33,354 nt of DNA from Alphaproteobacteria bacterium (GCA_025451095.1 JANWLB010000070.1:1-33354), one strand, 5' to 3'. Counted from the first letter of the stretch, positions 24,304 through 32,860 are shown. Program-made: numbers and translations. Notes: a model not told the origin generated them from the sequence alone.

Positions 24304-25631
24304 AGATTTCCCTGAAGACATTTCTTCCCCGTACGCTTCTGGGTCGCTCCCTGATGATTTTGGTGACGCCCGTCCTTCTTATACAGATCATCGCCACCAT
24401 TGTTTTCTTTGATCGGCACTGGAGTAAGATGACAGATCAGCTGGCTTTTGCTGTCGCCGGCGAGATTGCGGCCATCGCCGATGAGATCAGCCAGGACGGG
24501 GATCACCCTGAAAGGCTGAAGGGGATTTCCTCCTATGCGGCCAAAAACCTCAATCTTCTGGTGAGTTTCAGCAAGGATGAGACCTTAAGCGCCGAACTGA
24601 TGCATCAGGCTGAAAGCCGCCGCTCGATTGTTGCCCGGACGCTGGACAGGGCGCTGGAGCGGCAGGTGCGGCTGCCGCATACGGTGGATGTCGATATTCA
24701 CGAAAAATGGGTTGAGGTCGGCGTTCAGCTGAACAAAGGCGTTCTGCATGTCTCTTTCCTGCAGCGGCGCCTCATTTCTTCATCAGGCTATATATTTTTG
24801 CTGTGGATGATCGGGTCTTCCATTGTGCTTTTGGCTGTGGCTACGCTTTTCATGCGCAACCAGATACGGCCGATCCGGCGCCTGGCTGTTGTGGCGGAAC
24901 GCTTCGGGCGCGGCCTGGAAATTCCGGCTTCCTTTAAGCCGGAAGGGGCATACGAGGTAAGGCAGGCGGCGCGGGCCTTTCTGGATATGCATGAGCGTAT
25001 AAGACGCCAGATCCACCAGCGCACGGCCATGCTGGCGGGCGTCTCCCATGACCTGCGCACACCGCTGACCCGCATGAAGCTGCAGATTGAGATCATGGAG
25101 CCTTCACCCGATACGCAGGCGATGCGCGGCGATATTGCGGATATGGAACGGATGATCGATGCCTATCTTGATTTTGCCCGCGGGGAAGGCGGTGAGCAGG
25201 CCGTGCGCACGGATCTGCGGGAAATGATTCAGCGGGTGGCCGGCAATGCGGAGCGGGAGGGCGCATCCGTGACCGTTAGCTTGCCCGATGATCTGGTGTT
25301 GCTGATAAGGCCTGTGGCATTTGAGCGTTGTCTGAATAATCTTGTTGGCAACGCGTGCAAGTATGCGCGTCACACATGGATTGAGGCTCGGCATAAAGAA
25401 GACAAGGCGCTGATCATTGTGGATGATGACGGGCCTGGCATCCCTGAAGATCTGCGCGATGAGGTTTTCAAGCCTTTCGTGAGGGGAGAGCCTTCAAGAA
25501 ATCAGGCCACGGGCGGAGTTGGGCTGGGGTTGCCTATCGTGCAGGATATTGTTCACGGTCATGGCGGAAAAATACACCTGGAACAGAGCCCGCGCGGTGG
25601 ACTGCGCGTGGTTATTCAGTTGCCGGCATAA
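24300..25631 (+). CDS. EnvZ-type membrane histidine kinase
   Basis: Inner-membrane sensor of 443 residues, partner of the upstream response regulator. Layout: TM1 about residues 17-37, a periplasmic loop of about 120 residues with QLAFAVAGEIAAIADEI, TM2 about 163-183, a HAMP linker (RNQIRPIRRLAVVAERFGRG), the HisKA H-box GVSHDLRTPLTRMKLQ with His250, and a HATPase domain with NNLVGNACKYA, DDDGPGIPE and GVGLGLPIV. The H-box and HAMP fit the EnvZ/RstB group. The ORF track opens at 24162; the start at 24300 overlaps the regulator stop and places TM1 correctly. The stimulus cannot be read. It converges on the phasin gene. Confidence 0.92.
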   Translation: MKISLKTFLPRTLLGRSLMILVTPVLLIQIIATIVFFDRHWSKMTDQLAFAVAGEIAAIADEISQDGDHPERLKGISSYAAKNLNLLVSFSKDETLSAELMHQAESRRSIVARTLDRALERQVRLPHTVDVDIHEKWVEVGVQLNKGVLHVSFLQRRLISSSGYIFLLWMIGSSIVLLAVATLFMRNQIRPIRRLAVVAERFGRGLEIPASFKPEGAYEVRQAARAFLDMHERIRRQIHQRTAMLAGVSHDLRTPLTRMKLQIEIMEPSPDTQAMRGDIADMERMIDAYLDFARGEGGEQAVRTDLREMIQRVAGNAEREGASVTVSLPDDLVLLIRPVAFERCLNNLVGNACKYARHTWIEARHKEDKALIIVDDDGPGIPEDLRDEVFKPFVRGEPSRNQATGGVGLGLPIVQDIVHGHGGKIHLEQSPRGGLRVVIQLPA

Positions 25632-25650
25632 AGCCGGATGCGGCAGGATA

Positions 25651-26127
25651 TCAGGCGGCCTTCTTATAAGCCGGCTTTTCGGTTTCTTCTTCCTCAGTTT
25701 CGCTGAATGAATTCCTGATCTCGTTTAGTGCCGCGGTTACGCGGCGGCTGATGATATCGGCAGATTCTTTGCTTGACCTGCCAAGAATATCGGAAATTTC
25801 ATTCCAGTTGGTGATCGACTTCTCGTAGTTTTTACAAATGAGGTCGGCCTGACGCGCAATTTTTTGTTTTGGCGCAGATTCGGCCATGATCTCCTGCGCG
25901 ATGCGGGCATTGTCCTGGACGAGTTGCGAGAGAATTTCCGTTTGACGCCGGGCTATAGCCTGCGCGTTTTCAAAAGCCAGCTGCTGGGCCTGGGTCAGGG
26001 CCTGCATGTTCTTGCGCTGTGCTTCTATCAGAGCTTTCATGTTGAAGGGGAAGTTGAATCCTGCCCGCTCGAACATCGATTTGCCAAAATCGACGTCAAA
26101 AAACCTGCTAAAATCATAGGGAGTCAT
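25651..26127 (-). CDS. Phasin family protein
   Basis: Amphipathic coiled-coil protein that coats polyhydroxyalkanoate granules. The 158-residue product has the phasin pattern: MTPYDFSRFFDVDFGKSMF, then a long helix with AFENAQAIARRQTEILSQLVQDNARIAQEI and a second helix NEISDILGRSSKESADIISRRVTAALNEI, ending in a Glu-rich stretch and KPAYKKAA. The ORF track extends to 26319, but that prefix is AT-rich and without homology, and an AGGAG lies ten bases before the ATG at 26127. No PHA synthase is in the window, so the granule link rests on family resemblance. Confidence 0.85.
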   Translation of the reverse strand: MTPYDFSRFFDVDFGKSMFERAGFNFPFNMKALIEAQRKNMQALTQAQQLAFENAQAIARRQTEILSQLVQDNARIAQEIMAESAPKQKIARQADLICKNYEKSITNWNEISDILGRSSKESADIISRRVTAALNEIRNSFSETEEEETEKPAYKKAA

Positions 26128-26175
26128 GTGCTTGTTTCTCCTGTCATTATTTAATTTTTTATTGCTCTGCAACAA

Positions 26176-26204
26176 ATCATTAAGTTTTTTGTGGATTTTG
26201 TCAA
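26176..26204 (-). promoter_or_regulatory. Candidate phasin promoter
   Basis: On the minus strand a perfect TTGACA and AATGAT are separated by 17 bases, giving a leader of roughly 40 bases with an AGGAG site. The 274-base region between phasin and the PAS kinase is AT-rich, with little else recognisable; a TATAAT also occurs here (26206-26211) but without a matching -35 box. Confidence 0.42.
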
Positions 26205-26401
26205 GATTATAAAAATCATTGTTTTTCAAAGGGTTATGTTTTATCTGGTTGTTAATAAACAGCTTTTTTTGCTCATTGCTGCTGGCTCTTAGACAATATT
26301 TAACCGTATAGGAGCACATTATTAATGTGTGGAGCTCTGCCTTTGGGGCGGGCCCGGGCCTTTGGGAAGAAGGTCTGAAAATTCTTGTGAGGGGCTAATC
26401 A

Positions 26402-29056
26402 GTGAACACTCCTGACGTCAATTCGGACGATAAGGATCGCGATTCCGACGGCTTTTATATATCGGAAGGGCGTGCGCGCCGCCCGGCTGTCCGGGGCATG
26501 ACGGCCCAGCTGATGGTTCTGGTCAATGGCCTTGTGCTGGCGGCGACGGCCTATGTCGTTCTGAATGCTTTCATACACAGGATGCTGGAAGACGATTACA
26601 AGCGCATCATGACCGACACGCAGCAGGCCGTCAGTCAAAGCCTTTCTGATCTTGAACAGTCTGTGCGTAGCGTGTCCAGCATTGTTGCCCTTTCACCCAA
26701 TGTGAATCCTGGAGAGCTCAGCCGCCGTGTGGCTTATGGCGCGGGGCACCTGGAAAGATTTGACCGGCTGTATTGGGTTAAAAAGGATGCCAGCGGACAA
26801 TGGCAGATTGAGGATTTGATCGCCGGGAAAGAAACAAGCGCGGCCGTCTCTCTCTTTACACCCGGTTCCGAGCAGAGCCTCAAAGACTTCCTGGTAAGCC
26901 ATATGCCGACTGACAACCAGATTTCTGTGGCCGCGAACCTGCCCGGCAGCGGTTATATTGAGGAATTCAGCGACCCGGTCATCAAAAGCCGCCTGTTCGT
27001 GGTCATGCAAAGAATCAGCCCTGAAACAGGCATGATCGCGGGCATGGGCCGGGCGACGGACGTTCTCGGCAAGGGCTGGATTGATGGTCGCCCCGACATT
27101 TACCGCATGGTGATACGGGATTCACAATCGGGCGAGCGTCTTTTTTATATGTCGCGGGACCGTGCCAGCGAGGACATAGCGGAATTTGATTCCTCAGCCA
27201 AAAATTTTAGTTTCCAGCTGGGTAATGCCGAATGGCAGCTGCAGGTCGATCTTGGGAAAAAGGGCCGCGCGGCGCTTCTTGAAATGTCGCCGCTTCTTGT
27301 TCTTCTTTTTGGAACAGTGCTGACGATCATTGGTGTCATGTATGTACGTAATTATCAGCGTCAATCGGTCCGCCTGACTGTCATGAACCGCGCTCTGGCC
27401 CAGAAAAACTATGAGCTGAACAGCGAGGTAATAGAGCGCGAGCGCCTGAACCAGACCTTACGCAAGGCGGAGCGGGAGTATCGCGCCATCATCGATTCAG
27501 TCAGTGATATTATTTTTGAGACATCGACTGAAGGTGAGCTTCTTTTCCTGAACAATACTTGGCGAAAAATTACCGGATTTGATGTAGAGCAGTCCCTTAA
27601 CCGGAAACTATTCGATATGATCCATCCTCAGGATCAGGAGGAGCAGCGCCGAAAGTTTGAAAACATGGTCAAGGGCCAGCATCACGCTTATCGCAGCTTT
27701 ACGCGTTTAAGAACCGCCGAGGGCACGTTCCGCGCGGTGGAGCTGGCCATCTCCATGCTCCGGCAGGACGAGGGACGAAATTTGCGCGTGGTGGGGACGG
27801 TTACGGACGTTGAAGAGCGCCGCCGCGCCGAAAAAGCCCTAAGCGAGGCCGAAAAGAAATTCAGAACCATTGTTGAAAATGCGGCGGGCGGTATTTATCA
27901 GGTAACGCCTGAAGGTCAATTCCTGAGCGCCAACCCTGCCATGGCGCGCATCCTTGGCTACGATTCGCAGGACCAGATTCTGCGGATGGTCAAAAACGCG
28001 CATGAAGATCTGTATGCAAGCAAAAAGGAACGCTGGAAGTTTATTCATGATCTTGAATCCAGCGGCATAATGAAAAACTTTGAAATTCAGGTCGTGCGCA
28101 AGGACGGCAACAAAATATGGGTCAACGAGAACGCCCGCATTGTCAAAGATGATGAGGGTAATATCCTTTATTTTGAAGGAAGTATGGAAGATATCACGAA
28201 GCGTAAGGAAGCGGAAATCAAGTTGCGCGAAGCAAAGATCCAGTCTGACCTTGCCAGCCGTGCAAAATCGGAATTTCTTGCGAATATGAGTCATGAGTTG
28301 CGTACGCCGCTGAATGCCATCATTGGCTTTTCAGAAATCATCAAGGACGAAGTTCTGGGGCCGTTGGCTAACAAGCAATATTGGGAATATGTTCGTGATA
28401 TACATGAAAGCGGGCGCAAGTTGCTTAATATCATCAACGAGATTCTGGATGTTTCGCGGATTGAGGCTGGCGAGCGCCAGCTGAATGAAGGCATTGTCGA
28501 TTTCACAAAGGTTGCCAAATCCTGTATCAGCTTTATCGGTCCGAAGGCTGATGCCGGGCGCCTGTCCATCGTAAATCTTCTGGACCGCTCCACGCCCAAA
28601 GTTATCGGGGAGGAACTGGCCATTAAGCAGATGCTGCTCAATCTTCTTTCTAATGCCGTCAAGTATACGCCGGCGGGCGGCCGCGTTACGATGATCCACG
28701 AAATGGACCGGGAAGGTCAGCTGCGCATTTCCGTTACTGATACGGGCGTGGGCCTTGATGAGTTTGAGATCGAAAAGGCGCTTTCGCCCTTCGGACAGGT
28801 GGAAACCTCTCTGAACCGGACGGGATCGGGCGCGGGTCTGGGTCTGACTCTGGTCGATTCCCTGATCCGGCTGCATGGAGGCCGGTTAGAGCTTTTCTCA
28901 CAAAAAGGCATTGGCACCACGGCTACCGTGGTTTTTCCCGCGCGGCGCGTGGCGCAGGAATCTGCGGAAGATGAGGAAGCGCAAAAAGAGGTTCCGGGAG
29001 GACAAAATCCGGGCATCTCTACGCACGATGAGGGCGTACGCGGCAAGCCGCACTAG
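26402..29056 (+). CDS. PleC-like membrane hybrid-free histidine kinase with two PAS domains
   Basis: Starts with GTG, seven bases after GAGGGG. 884 residues: a charged N-terminus, TM1 about 35-58, an extracytoplasmic sensor of about 235 residues that resembles a CHASE-like domain (RLYWVKKDASGQW), TM2 about 295-315, a coiled coil, PAS1 about 358-478, PAS2 about 483-605, the HisKA domain with His631 in NMSHELRTPLNAIIGFSEII, and a HATPase with NLLSNAVKYTPAGG, DTGVGLDE and GSGAGLGLTL. There is no receiver domain. The H-box segment with EIIKDEVLGPL and YWEYVRDIHESGRKLL resembles PleC/DivJ-type kinases of the alphaproteobacterial cell-cycle network; a PleC role is inferred, not shown. It ends 12 bases from the convergent recX. 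Confidence 0.9.
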   Translation: MNTPDVNSDDKDRDSDGFYISEGRARRPAVRGMTAQLMVLVNGLVLAATAYVVLNAFIHRMLEDDYKRIMTDTQQAVSQSLSDLEQSVRSVSSIVALSPNVNPGELSRRVAYGAGHLERFDRLYWVKKDASGQWQIEDLIAGKETSAAVSLFTPGSEQSLKDFLVSHMPTDNQISVAANLPGSGYIEEFSDPVIKSRLFVVMQRISPETGMIAGMGRATDVLGKGWIDGRPDIYRMVIRDSQSGERLFYMSRDRASEDIAEFDSSAKNFSFQLGNAEWQLQVDLGKKGRAALLEMSPLLVLLFGTVLTIIGVMYVRNYQRQSVRLTVMNRALAQKNYELNSEVIERERLNQTLRKAEREYRAIIDSVSDIIFETSTEGELLFLNNTWRKITGFDVEQSLNRKLFDMIHPQDQEEQRRKFENMVKGQHHAYRSFTRLRTAEGTFRAVELAISMLRQDEGRNLRVVGTVTDVEERRRAEKALSEAEKKFRTIVENAAGGIYQVTPEGQFLSANPAMARILGYDSQDQILRMVKNAHEDLYASKKERWKFIHDLESSGIMKNFEIQVVRKDGNKIWVNENARIVKDDEGNILYFEGSMEDITKRKEAEIKLREAKIQSDLASRAKSEFLANMSHELRTPLNAIIGFSEIIKDEVLGPLANKQYWEYVRDIHESGRKLLNIINEILDVSRIEAGERQLNEGIVDFTKVAKSCISFIGPKADAGRLSIVNLLDRSTPKVIGEELAIKQMLLNLLSNAVKYTPAGGRVTMIHEMDREGQLRISVTDTGVGLDEFEIEKALSPFGQVETSLNRTGSGAGLGLTLVDSLIRLHGGRLELFSQKGIGTTATVVFPARRVAQESAEDEEAQKEVPGGQNPGISTHDEGVRGKPH

Positions 29057-29068
29057 AATTCCCGTGTT

Positions 29069-29719
29069 TTACCAAAACAGAGACTTGGTTTCAAAAAGAG
29101 ACTGGGCCTCGGCCACGTCCATATTCAATACAAAATCCGCCGTTTCATATTCAAAGCCCGCGCGGCCAAAAATGGACAAAGACTTTTTTCTATTCTCGCT
29201 AGCCGGATCGGGATGAAACGGCCCCAAACGGCGTTTTCGCGCGAGGCGCAGGGCCGCGATCTTTTCTGCATCCCGTATACCCGACTGTCCATCGCCGTGT
29301 CTATCATTCGGGCTGGATTTGAAAAGAGCGGCTGAATCTTCCTGCGAAATGCCTTTGGCGGCGAGGCGTGATTCGATGGCACGCCGGGAAAGGCCGCGTC
29401 GCCGCAGGGTGCTCACCAGAGAAGCGGCATAATTCTGATCGTTAAGAAGACCCAGCCGGGTCAGCTTTTCAATAAGTTCATTGAGAAGGGTGATGCAATG
29501 TGTCTTGTCCAGCCCCGCATGATGGCGGCAGGAGGCTTCAATTTTGCGCATCATCACGAGACGGAAACGCGCTGTAGAGGCAGAAAAACGCTGCAGATAA
29601 TATAATCCGGCGTTATGAAGATAGGTTTCTGTGATTTTTTTGGGGATTTTAGGCCGTCGTGCGCCGGTTTTTGCCGGTCGGGCCTTGCTATTTTCCTGTG
29701 CCGGAATATTTTTGGTCAT
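29069..29719 (-). CDS. recX: RecX family regulatory protein
   Basis: Three-helix-repeat protein that binds and modulates RecA filaments. The conserved core has LHNAGLYYLQRFSASTARFRLVMMRKI, LIEKLTRLGLLNDQNYAASLVSTLRRRGLSRRAIESRLAAKGIS and a C-terminal AALRLARKRRLGPF with DFVLNM, matching RecX modules in order. The protein is 216 residues from the ATG at 29719; the track's start at 29764 adds a poorly conserved cysteine-containing prefix. About 45 residues of basic sequence precede the first module. The recA gene is not in the window. It is divergent from the ABC permease gene. Confidence 0.87.
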   Translation of the reverse strand: MTKNIPAQENSKARPAKTGARRPKIPKKITETYLHNAGLYYLQRFSASTARFRLVMMRKIEASCRHHAGLDKTHCITLLNELIEKLTRLGLLNDQNYAASLVSTLRRRGLSRRAIESRLAAKGISQEDSAALFKSSPNDRHGDGQSGIRDAEKIAALRLARKRRLGPFHPDPASENRKKSLSIFGRAGFEYETADFVLNMDVAEAQSLFETKSLFW

Positions 29720-29765
29720 GGCCGTTCCATTCCCTTCACGCCGCCAGCATCGAAGATAGAACAAT

Positions 29766-30581
29766 ATGTCAGATACGGACGCCGTACAAAAGTTTTTTCA
29801 GCTGCCTATTATCGGCGAGACTAATCTTATCGGACTTTTCACGCTGGCGCGCAAGGAAACAGGCCGCTTTCTGAATGTCTATCTGCAGACCCTGGTCGCG
29901 CCGGTCATTACGACGCTGCTTTATTATACAGTTTTTGCTCTGGCCTTTGGCGGCCTAAACAAGACGATTAGCGGTGTCTCATATATGGAGTTTCTGGCGC
30001 CGGGCCTGATCATGATGACCATGGTACAGAATGCCTTTGCCAATACATCATCTTCAATAGTGATTTCAAAAGTGCAGGGCAATATTGTAGACGTGCTGAT
30101 GCCGCCGCTCAGTCCGGGCGAGCTTCTGACGGGATATGTTGCCGGCGGCTTGATCCGGGGGCTTATGGTGGGATTTGTAACGGGCGTGGTTATGGCGCTG
30201 GTTGTTCCCTTTCATTTTCATTTCCTGCTTTGCAGTTTCGCTTTTGCCTTCCTTGGAAATATGATGTTGGCGCTTTTGGGAATTGTGGGCGGCATATGGT
30301 CGGACAAGTTTGATCATATAGCTGCTGTGACCAATTTTATTGTTATGCCTCTGACATTCCTGTCGGGCACCTTCTATACAGCCGACAGCCTGCCGGAGTT
30401 CTGGCGTGGGCTGGCTCACTTTAACCCGTTTTTCTATATGATCGACGGGTTCCGTTACGGCCTGACGGGCATAACGGATGGCCATGTTGGCGTGGGGCTG
30501 GCCGTCATGGTGTTTATGAATACTGCTTTGGGTATTCTGGCTTTGTGGATGTTCAGGACAGGCTATAAAATCAAAAGTTGA
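29766..30581 (+). CDS. ABC-2 type transporter permease (no ATPase gene seen beside it)
   Basis: A 271-residue six-helix membrane protein of the ABC-2 permease family (YadH/DrrB-like). The signature around MEFLAPGLIMMTMVQNAFANTSSSIVISKVQGNIVDVLMPPLSPGELL is typical, followed by two membrane hairpins and the family's FLSGTFYTADSLPEFWRGLAHFNPFFYMIDGFRYGLTG end. These permeases pair with an ATP-binding subunit; none is encoded within the window on either strand, though the partner could be elsewhere. Candidate substrates are lipids, polysaccharides or drugs. It is followed after 30 bases by a lipoprotein gene on the same strand. Confidence 0.88.
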   Translation: MSDTDAVQKFFQLPIIGETNLIGLFTLARKETGRFLNVYLQTLVAPVITTLLYYTVFALAFGGLNKTISGVSYMEFLAPGLIMMTMVQNAFANTSSSIVISKVQGNIVDVLMPPLSPGELLTGYVAGGLIRGLMVGFVTGVVMALVVPFHFHFLLCSFAFAFLGNMMLALLGIVGGIWSDKFDHIAAVTNFIVMPLTFLSGTFYTADSLPEFWRGLAHFNPFFYMIDGFRYGLTGITDGHVGVGLAVMVFMNTALGILALWMFRTGYKIKS

Positions 30582-30611
30582 ACAGTGTCAGATCAGAAAA
30601 AGGAACAGGTT

Positions 30612-31193
30612 ATGCGCATTTCAAAAATACTCCCTCTTTTTATGATTTTACTCGTGGCGGGATGCACAACAACAGGCGCAGGAGAGGCGCCGCCCAGCCT
30701 GGCTTTTGAAAAGGTCTCGGCTTTTCCGGTCAATGTGTCTGCCGTGCGTGTTCTCAACCAATATGACCCCCATAACGATTCCCAGGATGTATCCTCGTCC
30801 TTTGCCGGCCCCCCGGACGTGGCTATGAAGGCCTATGCCGAGCGCCGCTTTCAGGCCGCGGGCGGAAGCGGAACGATGGAATTCACGATTCAAACTGCCA
30901 GCGTTCATCACCGCGCTGTTACGCCGGAAAACAAGTTTCTGCAATGGACGGGAGAGGCGGATCAGGATGAATATGAGGTCTTTTACAAGATCGGCCTGGT
31001 GTTCCTTTCCGATCAGGGCGTGCCGCAGGGACAGCGCAATGTCTGGACATTCAAGCGCACGGTCACCCTGGCGGAAAGACTTTCTCTGGCAGAGCGTGAT
31101 GCGCGGCAGAGGGAGTTTTTGGCCTCGATGATTGAGTATGTTGGCAGTACGGTGATACAGGAGTTGCGTGCCAACGACGCAATACCGCATTAA
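30612..31193 (+). CDS. Lipoprotein of unknown function
   Basis: Signal peptide MRISKILPLFMILLVAGC with an excellent lipobox (LVAGC), so a lipid anchor on Cys18 is expected. The mature part of about 175 residues, beginning TTTGAGEAPPS, carries strands and a helical C-terminal stretch (ERLSLAERDARQREFLASMIEYVGSTVIQELRAND). No family recognised. The ORF track starts at GTG 30585, but the ATG at 30612 begins a clean lipoprotein signal, giving 193 residues. It follows the ABC-2 permease closely and may belong to the same transport unit; it converges on apaG with six bases between. Confidence 0.8.
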   Translation: MRISKILPLFMILLVAGCTTTGAGEAPPSLAFEKVSAFPVNVSAVRVLNQYDPHNDSQDVSSSFAGPPDVAMKAYAERRFQAAGGSGTMEFTIQTASVHHRAVTPENKFLQWTGEADQDEYEVFYKIGLVFLSDQGVPQGQRNVWTFKRTVTLAERLSLAERDARQREFLASMIEYVGSTVIQELRANDAIPH

Positions 31194-31199
31194 GATCTT

Positions 31200-31592
31200 C
31201 TAGTGAATGGCGGATTTCTGGTGCGGGCTGTCGAGTGAGAAAGGCGGTATGTCGACGGTGAAATTCTTTCCGCCTGGTTTTTCCATCGTATAGTTGCCGA
31301 CCATGAATCCGCCGGGCGTAGGCAGGGGTGCGCCGCTCATATATTCATAGCTTTCGCCGGGATTGAGAACGGGCTGGTTGCCGACTACGCCTTCACCCGC
31401 AACTTCCTGTGTTATGCCGGTTGAATCCGTAATGCGCCAGTAACGGGAGAGAAGGCGTATCACTTCGGCCGTCTGATTTTCAATGACAACGCGATAGGCC
31501 CAGAAAAACCGGCCTTCCTCAGGGGAAGACTGATCTTCGAGATACATTGGCTCGACCTTTACAGAGATGCCGTCTGTGGTTTTTTGGTACAT
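31200..31592 (-). CDS. apaG: ApaG family protein
   Basis: Single fibronectin-III-like domain protein of 130 residues; mutants in enteric bacteria show altered divalent cation (Co2+/Mg2+) handling, but the biochemical function is not settled. Recognisable are TDGISVKVEPMYLEDQSSPEEGRFFWAYRVVIENQ, RYWRITDSTG and the glycine-rich EVAGEGVVGNQPVLNPGESYEYMSGAPL, then GFMVGNYTM. The ATG has no ribosome binding site, and a -10 box ends six bases upstream, so the message is probably leaderless. Confidence 0.95.
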   Translation of the reverse strand: MYQKTTDGISVKVEPMYLEDQSSPEEGRFFWAYRVVIENQTAEVIRLLSRYWRITDSTGITQEVAGEGVVGNQPVLNPGESYEYMSGAPLPTPGGFMVGNYTMEKPGGKNFTVDIPPFSLDSPHQKSAIH

Positions 31593-31598
31593 GATAAA

Positions 31599-31627
31599 AC
31601 TATATAGGATTCTTTTGCAGATATAAA
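31599..31627 (-). promoter_or_regulatory. apaG promoter giving a leaderless transcript
   Basis: On the minus strand TTTATA and TATAGT are separated by 17 bases, and the -10 box ends six bases before the apaG ATG. The first transcribed base would then be the A of the start codon. The -35 box overlaps the edge of the ompA-like gene's terminator. Confidence 0.5.
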
Positions 31628-31661
31628 AGAGGCCGGTGGATGTCTTCCACCGGCCTCTTTT
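31625..31661 (-). terminator. Strong hairpin terminator downstream of the OmpA-like lipoprotein gene
   Basis: A perfect 16-bp stem (aaaagaggccggtgga with its complement) encloses the loop tgtct. The stem is GC-rich and bounded by A and T runs, so it ends the lipoprotein transcript; a T-run on the other strand lets it act in both directions. Confidence 0.88.
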
Positions 31662-31681
31662 TTATTTGGTGTCAGAACAGT

Positions 31682-32587
31682 TTATTGAAAACTGACCTGG
31701 GCGCGGCGGTTGGCCGGCTCACGGATATTGTCTGCCGTCTGGACCAGAAGTTCGGTCTCGCCACGGCCGTCAACCTGCAGAAGATTGGCGTCGATGCCGC
31801 GCTTGGTCAGGGCATCGCGAACGGCGTTGGCGCGCTTCATGGCCAGTTTGGCGTTGTATGGCTTGGTGCCCGAGCTGTCGGTATGACCGACGACCTTGAT
31901 CATGTTCAGGTTCTTGCTCTTGGCTTCGGCGGCGACGGCGTCGAGGACGCTTTCACCGGCTGCGCTGATGGCAGCCGAATCCCAGTCAAAGAAGACCAGA
32001 TACATGGCATCTTCGGCCTTCATCGGTTCAGCAGCCACCGGCGGGGCGGCCTGCTCGACCGGCGCGGGGAACTGTTCTGCGCCCTGCGGCTTGATCATGC
32101 CTTCCAGCGTGTTCATGGCTTCCATGAACGCGTTTTTGCATTCGATAATGTCTTTTTCCTGCCAGTTTTCTTCCTGCTGTTCGATCCAGCAGTCAAAGCG
32201 GGCCTGAGCTACGGCAGATTGCTGCGGCGCGACTTCGCGGGCGCCCAGATCAAATGCCACGACCAGGCGACCGCGTGCGGTGCCCAGTTCTTCCATATGC
32301 TGGGGCATCAGATTCCAGTCGCTGATCGGTTCGGGCATTACGACCTCACCGGCGGCGGCGGCCAGGCCTTTGCGCGCGAAATGGAGCGCATCAGGATAAT
32401 CGAACATGTCATCGAGTTCACGGTTTGAAAAATCCCGGTATTCGGCCGCAAGGGATTGCGTAAAAGGACTGCCGACAGCCTGGGCTTCATTCAGGGCCTT
32501 TACTTCGCTGTGGGCGTCAAAATTTGTACAGGCCGAAAGAGCCAGCACACATCCGCTCAGAATCATTAAACCGCGCAATTTTTTCAT
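31682..32587 (-). CDS. OmpA-family peptidoglycan-binding lipoprotein
   Basis: The signal ends in LALSAC, a lipobox, so the mature protein is lipid-anchored. Residues 20 to about 180 form a helical domain of unknown role (SEVKALNEAQ, RELDDMFDYPDALHFARKGL) with two Cys residues, followed by a short Pro/Ala linker and the OmpA C-terminal domain from about residue 195: VFFDWDSAAISAAG, GHTDSSGTKPYNAKLAMKRANAVRDAL and EPANRRAQVSF. The domain binds diaminopimelate in peptidoglycan, tying outer membrane to cell wall. The GAGGAG site lies 7 bases before ATG 32587 but only one base before ATG 32593, so the inner ATG (301 residues) is the likely start, not the track's 32665. Confidence 0.9.
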   Translation of the reverse strand: MKKLRGLMILSGCVLALSACTNFDAHSEVKALNEAQAVGSPFTQSLAAEYRDFSNRELDDMFDYPDALHFARKGLAAAAGEVVMPEPISDWNLMPQHMEELGTARGRLVVAFDLGAREVAPQQSAVAQARFDCWIEQQEENWQEKDIIECKNAFMEAMNTLEGMIKPQGAEQFPAPVEQAAPPVAAEPMKAEDAMYLVFFDWDSAAISAAGESVLDAVAAEAKSKNLNMIKVVGHTDSSGTKPYNAKLAMKRANAVRDALTKRGIDANLLQVDGRGETELLVQTADNIREPANRRAQVSFQ

Positions 32588-32654
32588 CAACATGCTCCTC
32601 AAATTTATTGTATTTCGCGCTACGCAAAGCAGGGCGTTACATAACCGCATTGCC

Positions 32655-32682
32655 TTTATAAACAAGTCTTTAGGATTGTAAA
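32655..32682 (-). promoter_or_regulatory. Promoter of the OmpA-family lipoprotein gene
   Basis: On the minus strand TTTACA and TATAAA are separated by 16 bases, each within one or two mismatches of consensus. The transcript would have a leader of about 60 bases ending in the GAGGAG site. Confidence 0.5.
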
Positions 32683-32733
32683 GTCATCATTTCTGCCGCT
32701 TTTAAAAAGGGGTAAGGGAGGCCGGAAATTCTC

Positions 32734-32762
32734 TTGTTTTGAGTGCGGATCGTGGGATAAAT
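32734..32762 (+). promoter_or_regulatory. Candidate promoter of tRNA-Gly
   Basis: TTGTTT and ATAAAT are separated by 17 bases, about 24 bases before the tRNA. The -10 box is a weak match, but position and orientation fit a stand-alone tRNA gene. Confidence 0.35.
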
Positions 32763-32785
32763 AGGCCTTCTGGTCTGGTTTTTTC

Positions 32786-32860
<75 letters not shown>

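Noticed and set aside
25629-25678. aaagccgg ... ccggcttt pair as a terminator between the EnvZ-type kinase and phasin
   Set aside because: The arms are 8 bp but the loop is about 35 bases and includes the phasin C-terminus; likely chance from a Pro-Ala-Tyr-Lys codon run.
26128-26319. N-terminal extension of the phasin ORF
   Set aside because: The added residues are Asn/Lys-rich, read from AT-rich promoter sequence, and an AGGAG site supports the inner ATG at 26127.
31640-32428. 262-residue plus-strand ORF
   Set aside because: Lies antisense to the OmpA-family lipoprotein gene, whose signal sequence and OmpA motifs are clear; the plus-strand translation shows no domain or ribosome binding site.
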